The notes beneath the pieces are model-generated. The model was not told the DNA's origin. It saw nothing but the letters and a program-made list of their open reading frames with translations, and did no database searches. From a virus: 43,447 bases of DNA. The position numbers were made by a program, and so were the translations under genes. The DNA lies in the IMG/VR virus record IMGVR_UViG_3300008120_000094, positions 1 to 43,447 of that record, one strand, 5' to 3'. Position 1 is the stretch's first letter, and every line of letters begins with the position of its first letter. Of this stretch, positions 16,023 through 23,540 are shown piece by piece.

Positions 16023-16031
16023 TGGTATAAT
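16023..16031 (+). promoter_or_regulatory. Extended -10 promoter, TGgTATAAT, near-leaderless
   Basis: TGG + TATAAT ends 9 nt before the ATG at 16041. There is no Shine-Dalgarno. It drives the protease-scaffold and major capsid genes. Confidence 0.72.
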
Positions 16032-16040
16032 GGTATCGAT

Positions 16041-17360
16041 ATGTTAATAAATAAGGCTCATTGGGTGACTGATGGCGACAATGTTCGTCTATCAATGCCT
16101 ATTGGAAAAGTTGATGTTGAGCGCCGTATGGTGTCAGGTTTTGCCACTCTTGATAATATTGACAAGCAGGGCGACATTGTAACCACAGAGTCTAGTATAA
16201 ATGCATTTAAGAACTTCCGTGGAAATCTACGTGAGATGCACCAGCCTTCAGCAGTTGGTAAGATTGTTTCTTTTAAAGAAGATCGTTACTTCGATCCAAG
16301 TACAAAAAAGTTTTATAGTGGAGTATACGTTTCAGCGTATGTTTCAAAGGGTGCACAGGATGCCTGGGAGAAAGTTCTAGATGGAACTTACACAGGATTC
16401 TCTATTGGTGGAAACATCAAGACCTGGGATGATGCATTTAATGAAGAGATGGATAAGACAATTCGTGTTATCAAGGAATATGATCTTTTTGAACTCTCAT
16501 TAGTTGACTCCCCTGCAAATCAGTTTGCAAATATTGTATCAATTGAAAAACAAGATGGTCACAATGTTCTTGGTGGTTTGATTTCAAAGGTAGATACAGA
16601 AAATATTTTTTATGATCAAGAATCAGGAATGGTTATCCTATCAGATGCAGAAACAGTTTCACACCCAGTTACTGAAAAGCAAATGAAAAACATTGGTTTT
16701 GTTGAAAAGAATGATAATGAAAAAGCAGAAATGATAAAGTTCTTAGTTGATAGTGCTAAAGGCATTAGTACAATTAAGATTACAAAGGAGGTTAGTCCTA
16801 TGAATGAAACAACAGAAACAGCAGTTGATGCTGCAGTTGAAGAAGTTCAGGTCGCTCCAGAGGCACAGCCAGCAGAAGTTGTAGAAACTCCTGCAGTCGT
16901 TGACGAAGCACCAGCAGTTGAAGAACTTGCAGTTGCCAAGTCAGATGATGGTAGTGCAGATTCTTCTGTCGAAAAAACAGAAGAGGGAGAAGTTGTTGCA
17001 ACAGAAACTGTTGTAGCAAAGTCTGATGAAGCAATTGTTGAGGCAGTTGCAGAAATCAAGAATTCTCTTACAAATGCCTTTGGCGATCTTGCAACAACTA
17101 TTAAGTCTCTTAACGAGCAAATTGTTGCACTACACAAATCTCTTGACACCGTATCAGGTGAGGTTAAGACCGTATCTGATGAGGTAAAAAATGTCAAGGG
17201 AGTTTTTAATGAGTTTGGCAAGCGAGTAGATGCCGTAGAGCAAGATACCGCTTTCCGCAAGTCTGGCGATCTAGGCGAGGTCGTGCAGTTTGAGCCTACC
17301 AAGGTTCAAAAATCCCTATGGGGCGGTCGTTTCCTCACATCAACCGACCTATTTAACTAA
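16041..17360 (+). CDS. Prohead protease fused to scaffold
   Basis: A 439-aa protein. Residues 1 to about 175 form a Caudovirus prohead serine protease: GFATLDNIDKQGD, candidate catalytic His67 in REMHQPSAVG, Ser121 in TGFSIGG, and the family signature FELSLVDSPAN near residue 160. Residues about 254-439 form the scaffold: an acidic Ala/Glu/Val-rich stretch, then a coiled-coil-like segment (LNEQIVALHKSLDTVSGEV, VSDEVKNVKGVFNEF) and a basic C-terminus that should contact the capsid protein. It trims and removes the scaffold in maturing proheads. A perfect internal Shine-Dalgarno and in-frame ATG at 16800 would also make the scaffold alone. The ATG at 16041 has no Shine-Dalgarno. Confidence 0.9.
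   Translation: MLINKAHWVTDGDNVRLSMPIGKVDVERRMVSGFATLDNIDKQGDIVTTESSINAFKNFRGNLREMHQPSAVGKIVSFKEDRYFDPSTKKFYSGVYVSAYVSKGAQDAWEKVLDGTYTGFSIGGNIKTWDDAFNEEMDKTIRVIKEYDLFELSLVDSPANQFANIVSIEKQDGHNVLGGLISKVDTENIFYDQESGMVILSDAETVSHPVTEKQMKNIGFVEKNDNEKAEMIKFLVDSAKGISTIKITKEVSPMNETTETAVDAAVEEVQVAPEAQPAEVVETPAVVDEAPAVEELAVAKSDDGSADSSVEKTEEGEVVATETVVAKSDEAIVEAVAEIKNSLTNAFGDLATTIKSLNEQIVALHKSLDTVSGEVKTVSDEVKNVKGVFNEFGKRVDAVEQDTAFRKSGDLGEVVQFEPTKVQKSLWGGRFLTSTDLFN
16784..16802 (+). promoter_or_regulatory. Internal ribosome binding site and in-frame start for a separate scaffold protein
   Basis: AAAGGAGGT (16784-16792), a near-perfect anti-Shine-Dalgarno match, lies 7 nt before an in-frame ATG at 16800 (residue 254 of the protease gene). 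The product would be a 186-aa scaffold, as in the nested C/Nu3 arrangement of lambda. Confidence 0.8.
16800..17360 (+). CDS. Predicted scaffolding protein from internal start
   Basis: In-frame nested product of the protease gene, 186 aa, starting MNETTETAVDAAVEEVQ. It holds the acidic region, the coiled-coil and the basic C-terminal contact region without the protease. Known phages make excess scaffold this way, because many scaffold copies but few protease copies are needed per prohead. Expression is inferred from the strong ribosome binding site, which contrasts with the absence of one at the full-length start. Confidence 0.72.
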   Translation: MNETTETAVDAAVEEVQVAPEAQPAEVVETPAVVDEAPAVEELAVAKSDDGSADSSVEKTEEGEVVATETVVAKSDEAIVEAVAEIKNSLTNAFGDLATTIKSLNEQIVALHKSLDTVSGEVKTVSDEVKNVKGVFNEFGKRVDAVEQDTAFRKSGDLGEVVQFEPTKVQKSLWGGRFLTSTDLFN

Positions 17361-17387
17361 GGTAAAAATCACTAGGAGGTGAACAAT

Positions 17388-18539
17388 ATGTCGGAACAAA
17401 ATAACAATCTAGAAAAGAACTACCCTGGATCAGGCGGAGCAGGCAATGAGATTAACTCTCAGGGCGGTTTCGTATCTGGTGGTGTTGGTAGTGCAACTGG
17501 TTTAGACTCTGCAGGATCATCTGTAGGATCACAACTCGGTAACACTGCAACAGCAGCATTCGGATCAACATCTGGACCAAACGCAGTAAACCCAACTGGC
17601 GCTGCAGGTGGTATTCTAGCACCAGAGCAGGCTCGTCGCTTCATCGACTACGTGTGGGATGCAACAGTTCTCGCCAAAGATGGTCGTAGAGTTACAATGC
17701 GTGCTAACACAATGGAGATCGAAAAGGTCAACGTTGGAGAACGTGTAATCCGTGCTGCTGCTCAAGGAGCACCAGACTACACAAACGCAGGCGCTACTTT
17801 TACTAAGGTAGAATTGACAACCAAGAAGATTCGTCTTGATTGGGAAGTCTCTACTGAAGCACTTGAAGACAATATTGAAGGTGGAGCACTTGAAGATCAT
17901 CTAGTTCGCTTGATGACCAATGCATTTGCTAACGATATTGAAGATCTTGCTATTAATGGTACAGGAACAGGCGCAGATGCCTTCCTTTCCATCATGCCTG
18001 GCTTTATCAAGCAGACCCGTGGAACAGTCGGAAACGACGCACACGAGTACGCAGCAACCGTTTCAGACAACAACTACACAACATCAGTAATGCAGGGCTT
18101 GCTTCTAGCAATGCCACGCAAGTACCGTGCACTTAAGTCAAACCTTAAGTTCTATGCAGGTACTGACGCTTTTGCTGGTATTGTTCGTAACAACGGTACA
18201 CTAGCAGATGCTATTTCATCAGCGTTCTCAGATCGCATTGGTAGCACACAGGCAAACCGTCAAGAATTCCTTGATGGAACTGCACAAACACTTGGTAATT
18301 CACGTACAACTCGTGTACTTGGTGTAGATGTTCTTGAGGTTCCTTACTACCCTGCAGGTTATGTCGACTTGACATTCCCTCAGAACCGTGTATGGGGCTT
18401 CCAACGTGATATCACAGTAAATCGTGAGTACGTTGCAAAGAAGGACACAATCGAATACACAGTATTCGTACGTTTTGGTATCCAATGGGAAGAACTAGAT
18501 GCAGTCGCTTATGTCGACTCAGATAGTGCTGATTCCTAA
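17388..18539 (+). CDS. Major capsid protein, HK97 fold
   Basis: A 383-aa protein forming the icosahedral shell. Residues 1 to about 68 are Gly/Ser/Ala-rich and disordered-looking (GGVGSATGLDSAGSSVGSQL), ending near NPTGAAGGILAPEQARRFID. The HK97-like core follows: VWDATVLAKDGRRVTM, KKIRLDWEVSTEALEDNIEGG, LVRLMTNAFANDIEDLAING (A-domain and spine-helix pattern) and a C-terminal EYTVFVRFGIQWEELDAVAY. There is no N-terminal delta-domain scaffold, which fits the scaffold encoded upstream. AGGAGGT (17374-17380) lies 7 nt before ATG 17388; the in-frame GTG at 17379 overlaps this site and is rejected. It shares an operon with the protease-scaffold gene and is followed at once by a terminator. Confidence 0.93.
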   Translation: MSEQNNNLEKNYPGSGGAGNEINSQGGFVSGGVGSATGLDSAGSSVGSQLGNTATAAFGSTSGPNAVNPTGAAGGILAPEQARRFIDYVWDATVLAKDGRRVTMRANTMEIEKVNVGERVIRAAAQGAPDYTNAGATFTKVELTTKKIRLDWEVSTEALEDNIEGGALEDHLVRLMTNAFANDIEDLAINGTGTGADAFLSIMPGFIKQTRGTVGNDAHEYAATVSDNNYTTSVMQGLLLAMPRKYRALKSNLKFYAGTDAFAGIVRNNGTLADAISSAFSDRIGSTQANRQEFLDGTAQTLGNSRTTRVLGVDVLEVPYYPAGYVDLTFPQNRVWGFQRDITVNREYVAKKDTIEYTVFVRFGIQWEELDAVAYVDSDSADS

Positions 18540-18560
18540 GATTTAACCAATCACTTATAG

Positions 18561-18596
18561 GGAGGGTAGCGTAAAAACTACCCTCCTTATTCTTTT
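18561..18596 (+). terminator. Rho-independent terminator after the major capsid gene
   Basis: Perfect 9-bp stem GGAGGGTAG (18561-18569) / CTACCCTCC (18578-18586) with an 8-nt loop, followed by a T-rich run (TTATTCTTTT). It isolates the capsid operon from the connector genes. Confidence 0.9.
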
Positions 18597-18597
18597 C

Positions 18598-18606
18598 TGG
18601 TATAAT
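18598..18606 (+). promoter_or_regulatory. Extended -10 promoter, TGgTATAAT
   Basis: TGG + TATAAT directly follows the capsid terminator and precedes the ATG at 18630, which has AGGAG (18620-18624) 5 nt upstream. It drives the head-tail connector operon. Confidence 0.75.
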
Positions 18607-18629
18607 TACAAATAAGCATAGGAGATTTT

Positions 18630-18977
18630 ATGAAACCAACAATGGAACAATTATCAAAGCAAACCGTTATGGAACTAAAGTCCTATGCCAAAAAGAACGG
18701 CATTGATCTATATGGGTCAAATACTAAATTAGAAATTCTAGAAGTTATTGCATCATTCTTCCCACCAACAATAGATGGCGTTGAAGTTAAGCCAGAAGAT
18801 CCAAAAGAGAAGGTTGCAATTTACTCAGATAAAAACCTACATATGGATAACCTTAAGCCTATAACTGTAGGCTATAACATCGTCTCAAAGGAGGCATCGG
18901 AAAAGTGGCTCACTCACAGGTTAGTGCGAATAGCATCTCCTGAAGAAGTAGCCTCATACTACGGTAAACAAGCATGA
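18630..18977 (+). CDS. Small head-region protein with Rho-N/SAP-like domain
   Basis: A 115-aa protein. Residues about 5-45 (EQLSKQTVMELKSYAKKNGI, then GSNTKLEILEVIASF) match the helix-extended-loop-helix pattern of Rho N-terminal/SAP-like domains, which bind nucleic acid or act as small protein modules. Residues about 75-115 form a short beta/helix tail (KPITVGYNIVSKEASEKWL). Proteins of this type often follow the major capsid gene in actinophages. It overlaps the next gene by 4 nt (ATGA). Role in head completion is inferred from position only. Confidence 0.7.
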   Translation: MKPTMEQLSKQTVMELKSYAKKNGIDLYGSNTKLEILEVIASFFPPTIDGVEVKPEDPKEKVAIYSDKNLHMDNLKPITVGYNIVSKEASEKWLTHRLVRIASPEEVASYYGKQA

Positions 18978-19948
18978 ATATTTTAAGAATTCCACCATAC
19001 CCACTTTCAGTTACTTATACAGTTCCAGATAATAACGCTGACTATATTTTGGTTATTGAGGATGTTGCAGAACAAACAGAAGTAGAGGAGTTCATAACCT
19101 CTAATGCAAATTCTCAACTTACATATTCTTTAACTGGAGACTTTGTGAAGTATGATAAATCCTATGCCCTTAGCATCTATGAGGATGTTGATGGAGAGCG
19201 TGGAGATATTGTAGTTGAAGATAACTTAGATGTTGCTAGACCATATGTAAACCCAACTACATTAGCCACTTCTGGAACAGCAACAGATATTGCTGCATAC
19301 ACAGAATATGAAAGCCTTGCAAGAGCAATCATTGACGCAATAACTGGTGGTTTCTATTATGATAGAACATATCTAGAGGTTGTCGGTCAAGGTACAGACT
19401 ATGTACCACTTTGGAAAAGAACACATAAGATTTTAAAGGCATACGAAAATGCAGAGTTAGTTTATGACCTTAGCGATACAGTTAATGGTCCAGCCTTAAA
19501 ATCTTATAACTATATAATTACTAAAGATAAGTCTGCTATTACAAAAGACCCAATTGAAACAACAGATGCTATGAACCGTGCAGAAAGAAAATACCCAAGT
19601 ATTCCTGTAGCGCCTTCAGACTCAATTAGTCTTTTTGATACAGAGGATAGTGGCAATGTTCAGACTATAGTCCCAGCCGTAGCGTTTCCAGAAGGAACTG
19701 ACTATATCTTTTTGTTAGAAACTGGATATAAGGTAGTCCCATCAGATATTACAGATGCAGTAAAAATGTTAATTGAAGATATCAAATGTGGAAAACTTGA
19801 CTACTATAAGAGATATATTAAAAACTATAGCACAGACCAGTTTAAGATTGAATACGATAAGAGAATGATAGACGGCACTGGCAATATTCTGGTTGACAAG
19901 ATATTAGATAAATACGTAGAAACGATTATCCGTCCAGGAGTCTTATAA
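18974..19948 (+). CDS. Putative head-tail connector (adaptor) protein
   Basis: A 324-aa protein. Residues about 1-100 are beta-rich (YPLSVTYTVPDNNADYILVI). Residues about 110-170 are helical with YTEYESLARAIIDAITGGFYY, resembling head-tail adaptor proteins, followed by a region with AVKMLIEDIKCGKLDYYKRY near the C-terminus. The arrangement (AxxxID...GxxYxRT) is typical of gp6/gp15-type connectors that sit under the portal. Start overlaps the upstream stop (ATGA) and its stop overlaps the next start (TAATG). The fusion of a beta domain to the adaptor helices makes it longer than the usual about 100-180 aa. Assignment rests mainly on order. Confidence 0.55.
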   Translation: MNILRIPPYPLSVTYTVPDNNADYILVIEDVAEQTEVEEFITSNANSQLTYSLTGDFVKYDKSYALSIYEDVDGERGDIVVEDNLDVARPYVNPTTLATSGTATDIAAYTEYESLARAIIDAITGGFYYDRTYLEVVGQGTDYVPLWKRTHKILKAYENAELVYDLSDTVNGPALKSYNYIITKDKSAITKDPIETTDAMNRAERKYPSIPVAPSDSISLFDTEDSGNVQTIVPAVAFPEGTDYIFLLETGYKVVPSDITDAVKMLIEDIKCGKLDYYKRYIKNYSTDQFKIEYDKRMIDGTGNILVDKILDKYVETIIRPGVL

Positions 19949-20397
19949 TGGAATGCTGTCCAGAAACAGATTTCATGTACCCGATGAAGGCTGATATCTA
20001 CTACCCAATAATTAAACAAACCCAATATGGTCAGGCTACAAAAGATTGGGTATTTGACAGAACAATTATATGCAACGCAACAAATGTTGGTGGTGCAGGA
20101 ACAGAAGATATTAAGCCTGAAACATTTTTACAGTATGAAAATAAACTAATTGCCAGAACAAAAAATGATCCAAGAATATCATCTACAAATTCTGAAAACG
20201 CTATTACAAATATTCTAGTTACAAACATAAGAAGTGCTAATGATGATATTATTTATAAAGAGACTGCAGGGGCTAGAGCAGGAAGAGGAACCATTTACGA
20301 AATGGCTACAGTAGAGCCTTTCCTAGGACCTTTTGGAAGTGTCGAATATTTTAAGATGCTCTGGCGTAGGACAGAGAATCAAACAGTGAGTGACTAA
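19948..20397 (+). CDS. Putative head closure (stopper) protein
   Basis: A 149-aa protein with several conserved-looking aromatics (MYPMKADIYYPIIKQTQYGQ, KDWVFDRTIICNAT) and a C-terminal beta segment (GRGTIYEMATVEPFLGPFG). In siphophages the gene between adaptor and neck proteins usually encodes the stopper that seals the DNA-filled head, and the length and beta-rich sequence fit. It overlaps neighbours by 1 nt on both sides. Sequence alone does not prove the family. Confidence 0.5.
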   Translation: MECCPETDFMYPMKADIYYPIIKQTQYGQATKDWVFDRTIICNATNVGGAGTEDIKPETFLQYENKLIARTKNDPRISSTNSENAITNILVTNIRSANDDIIYKETAGARAGRGTIYEMATVEPFLGPFGSVEYFKMLWRRTENQTVSD

Positions 20398-21074
20398 TGA
20401 GAATAACAACAAACTCAAAACAATTTGAATCTCAGGTTGGTAATATTATTAAATACTCTATGGGATTTTTAGATGGTGTGCAAAAAGGTAAGTCAGTATT
20501 TTTAAAAAATCTTGGTGCAGGAACAATACAAGCAATGGCTGCATATGTAGATGTTTCTGCTAAAGGTAATCCTAATGCCCTACACCATGTGTACGAGTGG
20601 TACCAAACAGGAAGCCCTAGCGCAAGACTATTTGACATAGACTATACAGTTAGTAATCTTGGTTTAACATTTAACTCAAAGTTTAGACAATCTAGAACAT
20701 TAAAAGAAGATTCAAATGTTCCATTTTATAATAAAGCAAGCATTATGGAAAACGGCATACCAGTAACTATAACACCCAAGAAATCTTCAGTATTGGTTTT
20801 TGAACAAGGCGGAGAGACTATCTTTACCAAGAATCCAGTAACAGTGAGAAACCCAGGCGGAGAGTATGTTGCTGGATCATTTGAAAGAACAATAGATGAG
20901 TTTATTCTTAAATATTTTAAGCAATCATTTTTACGTGCTAGTGGAATTTACGATTATATAAAGAAGCCAGTTCTATATAAGAAGAACTTTAAGGCTGGAT
21001 CAAAACTGGGTAAATCTAAAGGAGTCGATACTGGATTTAGGTGGATAGCAAATGCAAAGATTGGTGTAGAATAG
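20397..21074 (+). CDS. Putative tail-completion/neck protein (HK97 gp10-like position)
   Basis: A 225-aa basic protein. The N-terminal region (TTNSKQFESQVGNIIKYSMG, GVQKGKSVFLKNLGAGTIQA) is helical like HK97 gp10-type neck proteins. The middle has HHVYEWYQTGSPSARLFDI and the C-terminus is Lys-rich (KKNFKAGSKLGKSKGVD). It lies between the stopper and the tail terminator candidate in an operon of overlapping genes. The role is inferred from gene order and the N-terminal pattern. Confidence 0.5.
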   Translation: MRITTNSKQFESQVGNIIKYSMGFLDGVQKGKSVFLKNLGAGTIQAMAAYVDVSAKGNPNALHHVYEWYQTGSPSARLFDIDYTVSNLGLTFNSKFRQSRTLKEDSNVPFYNKASIMENGIPVTITPKKSSVLVFEQGGETIFTKNPVTVRNPGGEYVAGSFERTIDEFILKYFKQSFLRASGIYDYIKKPVLYKKNFKAGSKLGKSKGVDTGFRWIANAKIGVE

Positions 21075-21078
21075 ACCT

Positions 21079-21657
21079 ATGACTTTAAATACTTATGCTC
21101 AGACTGGCTTCCCCCCAACATTTCTTAATGCTTATATAAACAGCGAGTTAAAAGAGTTTGGTTTGATTCCAGATGGACCTAACCCATTTCAACCATTTTT
21201 CCCAGCACAAAGCCCAATTAATATAGAAGACATTTATAATGATAGCGTTTATATTAAAAATAACCCAAATGCTATAGTAGTTATGTTTGATAGGCTTATT
21301 AGATTTAGACCAAATGCATTTTATAGAAATAAAAGAGAGCAACTTGTATACTTTATTTATGCCCCAGACTTGACCAAACTTTTTGATGCGACCAGGGTAA
21401 TTATTGAGTGTCTAGATAGAGAAGATTCAGCAGCCCAAGATCTAAACGCCTGGCTATCCGTTAATGACATAGAAGATGAAAATGGCAATGCTATTACTAA
21501 AAATGTAATGTTTCATAATATTAAGGTTTATCAGGCAGATGAGGCAAGAGATATAGCCGAGTTAGCCTCAGCACGAACACTATTTTTGAATAAATTGGTC
21601 ATAGAGTATGACTACCATACTACAGATACCCTTGGAACGTCCCAAAGATACACATAA
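21079..21657 (+). CDS. Putative tail terminator protein
   Basis: A 192-aa protein starting 4 nt after the previous stop. It shows a mixed alpha/beta pattern with EQLVYFIYAPDLTKLFDATRVIIECLDRED followed by LNAWLSVNDI and a C-terminal strand (LFLNKLVIEYDYH); the helix-strand arrangement around YAPDxxKLFDA fits tail terminator proteins that cap the tail tube. It is the last gene before the major tail protein, the usual place for a terminator. Moderate certainty. Confidence 0.55.
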   Translation: MTLNTYAQTGFPPTFLNAYINSELKEFGLIPDGPNPFQPFFPAQSPINIEDIYNDSVYIKNNPNAIVVMFDRLIRFRPNAFYRNKREQLVYFIYAPDLTKLFDATRVIIECLDREDSAAQDLNAWLSVNDIEDENGNAITKNVMFHNIKVYQADEARDIAELASARTLFLNKLVIEYDYHTTDTLGTSQRYT

Positions 21658-21663
21658 AAATGC

Positions 21664-21672
21664 TGTTATAAT
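21664..21672 (+). promoter_or_regulatory. Extended -10 promoter of the major tail gene, TGtTATAAT
   Basis: TGT + TATAAT begins 6 bases after the preceding stop codon and leaves a leader of about 55 nt before ATG 21735. The leader ends in AGAGGTG, 4-5 nt from the start. A longer leader may favour stable, abundant mRNA. Confidence 0.7.
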
Positions 21673-21734
21673 TATGGTGAGGAAACACAAACGCCGTACA
21701 ACTTAATATCTATTCTTAAGGAAGAGGTGAATAT

Positions 21735-22373
21735 ATGGCATACAGTCGTGGAACGTCGTCCAACATTATTGTTGGTGCAGCAGCACTTTTCGTTGCAGAC
21801 ACAACCCTAACTCCAGCAACCCTGGAGCCGTTTAGCACAGAAGTATCTTTTAGAGAAACACTCTCAAACGATGCGGATTACACAAACGTAGGTTACACCA
21901 TGAACGGTCTAGAAATGCAGTTCCAACCAGACTTCGGTGAAGTCCAGGTAGACCAAATTCTTGACGTTGCAAAACTTTATAAGCAAGGCATGCAGGTTAA
22001 TCTTGCAACTGCTTTTGCTGAGGCAACACTAGAGAATCTTCTCTTGGCGTTGGCATTCAGTTCAGACGAACTAACTGGTTCAAAGTCAACTCACTCAGGT
22101 CAGGTCTTGAACCTATCTGCAGGTGATATTGGCGAATGTCCAGTAGAGCGTGGAATTGTTGCAGTCGGTCCTGGTACAGGTGATTGCGTAGATTCTCCAT
22201 TCGTGGAGCGTGTCTACACAGCATACCGTGCTTTGTCAATCGAAAACGTAACAGTTTCAGCAAAGCGTGATGAGGCTTCAATGTTTGAAGTATCATTCCG
22301 TTTGCTACCAGAAGATACTTCAGGCTCATATGGTAAGATCGTTGATCGTACCTTCGGAGACCTATTGTCTTAA
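21735..22373 (+). CDS. Major tail (tube) protein
   Basis: A 212-aa protein that should assemble as the tail tube. The N-terminus is AYSRGTSSNIIVGAAALFVA; there follows FSTEVSFRETLSNDADYTNV and MNGLEMQFQPDFGEVQVDQI, the pattern of MTP beta-sandwich proteins that begin by describing the tube surface and end with YTAYRALSIENVTVSAKRDE and a final EVSFRLLPEDTSGSYG strand. It stands in the canonical slot between the tail terminator and the tail-assembly chaperones, has its own promoter, and is followed by a strong terminator, as expected for a highly expressed protein. Confidence 0.82.
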   Translation: MAYSRGTSSNIIVGAAALFVADTTLTPATLEPFSTEVSFRETLSNDADYTNVGYTMNGLEMQFQPDFGEVQVDQILDVAKLYKQGMQVNLATAFAEATLENLLLALAFSSDELTGSKSTHSGQVLNLSAGDIGECPVERGIVAVGPGTGDCVDSPFVERVYTAYRALSIENVTVSAKRDEASMFEVSFRLLPEDTSGSYGKIVDRTFGDLLS

Positions 22374-22392
22374 TAGTTTAACTATACATCAG

Positions 22393-22426
22393 AGCCCATG
22401 TCTTCGGATGTGGGCTTTGTTGTTTT
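22393..22426 (+). terminator. Rho-independent terminator with cUUCGg tetraloop after the major tail gene
   Basis: AGCCCA (22393-22398) pairs with TGGGCT (22411-22416); two G-U wobbles and TC/GA pairs extend it to 10 bp, capped by a C(TTCG)G tetraloop at 22402-22407. TTGTTGTTTT follows. This is a very stable terminator. Confidence 0.9.
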
Positions 22427-22427
22427 A

Positions 22428-22436
22428 TGGTAGAAT
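22428..22436 (+). promoter_or_regulatory. Extended -10 promoter, TGgTAGAAT, near-leaderless
   Basis: TGG + TAGAAT begins right after the terminator T run and ends 9 nt before ATG 22446. There is no Shine-Dalgarno. TAGAAT is one base off consensus. Confidence 0.6.
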
Positions 22437-22445
22437 AGAATTTCT

Positions 22446-23141
22446 ATGGCAACTACAGTATATAAAAGTGAAATAATACATTTATTTGATGGTACAGAAT
22501 TAGAAATAATGCCATTAAAGATTAAGTATTTACGTGAATTTATGCAGGCATTTGAAAATGTCAAGGTAACTAAAAATGATGATGAAGCCATAGCAGCCCT
22601 AGTAGAGTGTGTTCGTGTATGTATGAAGCAATACTATCCACCAATATCTGGAAGCGTAGAAGATGTTGAAGATAGCATAGACATGCCAACAATTTATAAG
22701 GTTTTAGATGTATCTGCTGGAATTAGAATTAACAAAAAATCTGAAGAGCCAGTAAAAGATCAGGCTGTAGAAAGCGGTTCTAGTTGGGATGACCTAGACC
22801 TTGCTAAATTAGAGTCAGAGGTATTTTTGTTGGGTATTTGGAAAGACTATCATGAATTAGAATTATCACTATCTATGCCAGAACTCATGGCAACACTAGA
22901 GGTAAGTAGAGAATTAGATTATGCAGAAAAGAAATTTATGGCTGCTATTCAAGGAGTTGACCTAGATGCAGAGTCTGGAAAAGGCAAGGGGCAGCAGGAA
23001 TGGGAAGACATGAAAGCAAGAGTATTTAGTAAAGGTCAGACCAACGATTCAAATGATATTCTATCCTTACAAGGACCTAAAGCCCAGAAGTTAGGGTTTG
23101 GTATTGGAATGGGATTAGATTACGAAAACTTAACAAAATAG
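22446..23141 (+). CDS. Tail assembly chaperone, long form (G-T-like)
   Basis: A 231-aa protein. Residues 1-95 are paralogous to the next gene: both start MATTV, share PLKI..LR.FM..FE.V, then (L/I)ECV...M.QY.P and (M/L)PT.YKV. Residues about 110-231 are an extra domain (LAKLESEVFLLGIWKDYHEL, ELMATLEVSRELDYAEKKFM) of the type carried by the frameshifted T part in G-T chaperones. These proteins hold the tape measure soluble and recruit tail tube subunits. Here the long form is a continuous ORF, so no frameshift is needed. ATG 22446 has no Shine-Dalgarno. Confidence 0.78.
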   Translation: MATTVYKSEIIHLFDGTELEIMPLKIKYLREFMQAFENVKVTKNDDEAIAALVECVRVCMKQYYPPISGSVEDVEDSIDMPTIYKVLDVSAGIRINKKSEEPVKDQAVESGSSWDDLDLAKLESEVFLLGIWKDYHELELSLSMPELMATLEVSRELDYAEKKFMAAIQGVDLDAESGKGKGQQEWEDMKARVFSKGQTNDSNDILSLQGPKAQKLGFGIGMGLDYENLTK

Positions 23142-23149
23142 CCTGTTTA

Positions 23150-23158
23150 TGCTATAAT
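23150..23158 (+). promoter_or_regulatory. Extended -10 promoter, TGcTATAAT
   Basis: TGC + TATAAT lies 9 bases after the long chaperone's stop. ATG 23186 follows with AGGAGG (23174-23179), 6 nt from the start. Probably drives the short chaperone, tape measure and tail-tip genes. Confidence 0.75.
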
Positions 23159-23185
23159 TGAGTTAACCTATATAGGAGGAAATAC

Positions 23186-23518
23186 ATGGCAACAACCGTA
23201 CATGAGGGCACAGAACTTACCCTTATGGATGGCTCAAAGATTAAGGTACGTCCACTTAAGATCTCTTTGCTCCGTCCATTTATGAAGAAGTTCGAACAAG
23301 TAGCAGGGGTGGCAGAAGATAACGAGAAGTCAATGACTCTTCTTATTGAATGTGTACAAATTGCAATGGAGCAGTACAGTCCAGACCTGTCTAAAGATAT
23401 CAACAAACTAGAAGAGATCCTAGATCTCCCAACAGTTTACAAAGTTATTGAAGCCGCTTCTGGAGTTAAACTAACAGACGCAAATACTCTTTTAAATACA
23501 GTACTTGCAAACAACTAA
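23186..23518 (+). CDS. Tail assembly chaperone, short form (G-like)
   Basis: A 110-aa protein made only of the G-like domain. It begins MATTVHEGTELTLMDG and aligns across its length, with one gap, with residues 1-95 of the upstream chaperone, at roughly one third identity by eye. It precedes the tape measure gene, where short chaperones normally occur. It has a strong Shine-Dalgarno and its own promoter, so it is likely made in larger amounts than the long form, mimicking the usual G to G-T ratio set by frameshifting. Confidence 0.78.
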   Translation: MATTVHEGTELTLMDGSKIKVRPLKISLLRPFMKKFEQVAGVAEDNEKSMTLLIECVQIAMEQYSPDLSKDINKLEEILDLPTVYKVIEAASGVKLTDANTLLNTVLANN

Positions 23519-23540
23519 TACTTAAAAGAGGTGTAAATGA

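Noticed and set aside
17379-17387. GTG start at 17379 for the major capsid protein
   Set aside because: It falls inside the Shine-Dalgarno AGGAGGT; ATG 17388 has ideal spacing.
19944-19949. TATAAT at the 19948 gene start as a promoter
   Set aside because: It overlaps the stop and start codons (TAATG) and has no TGn.
21674-21706. Ten-residue leader peptide starting at ATG 21674
   Set aside because: The ATG is 1 nt after the -10, upstream of the expected mRNA start.
22446-23518. Programmed -1 frameshift in the tail chaperone genes
   Set aside because: The long form is one continuous ORF and the short form is a separate gene, so no slip is needed; no slippery sequence stood out.
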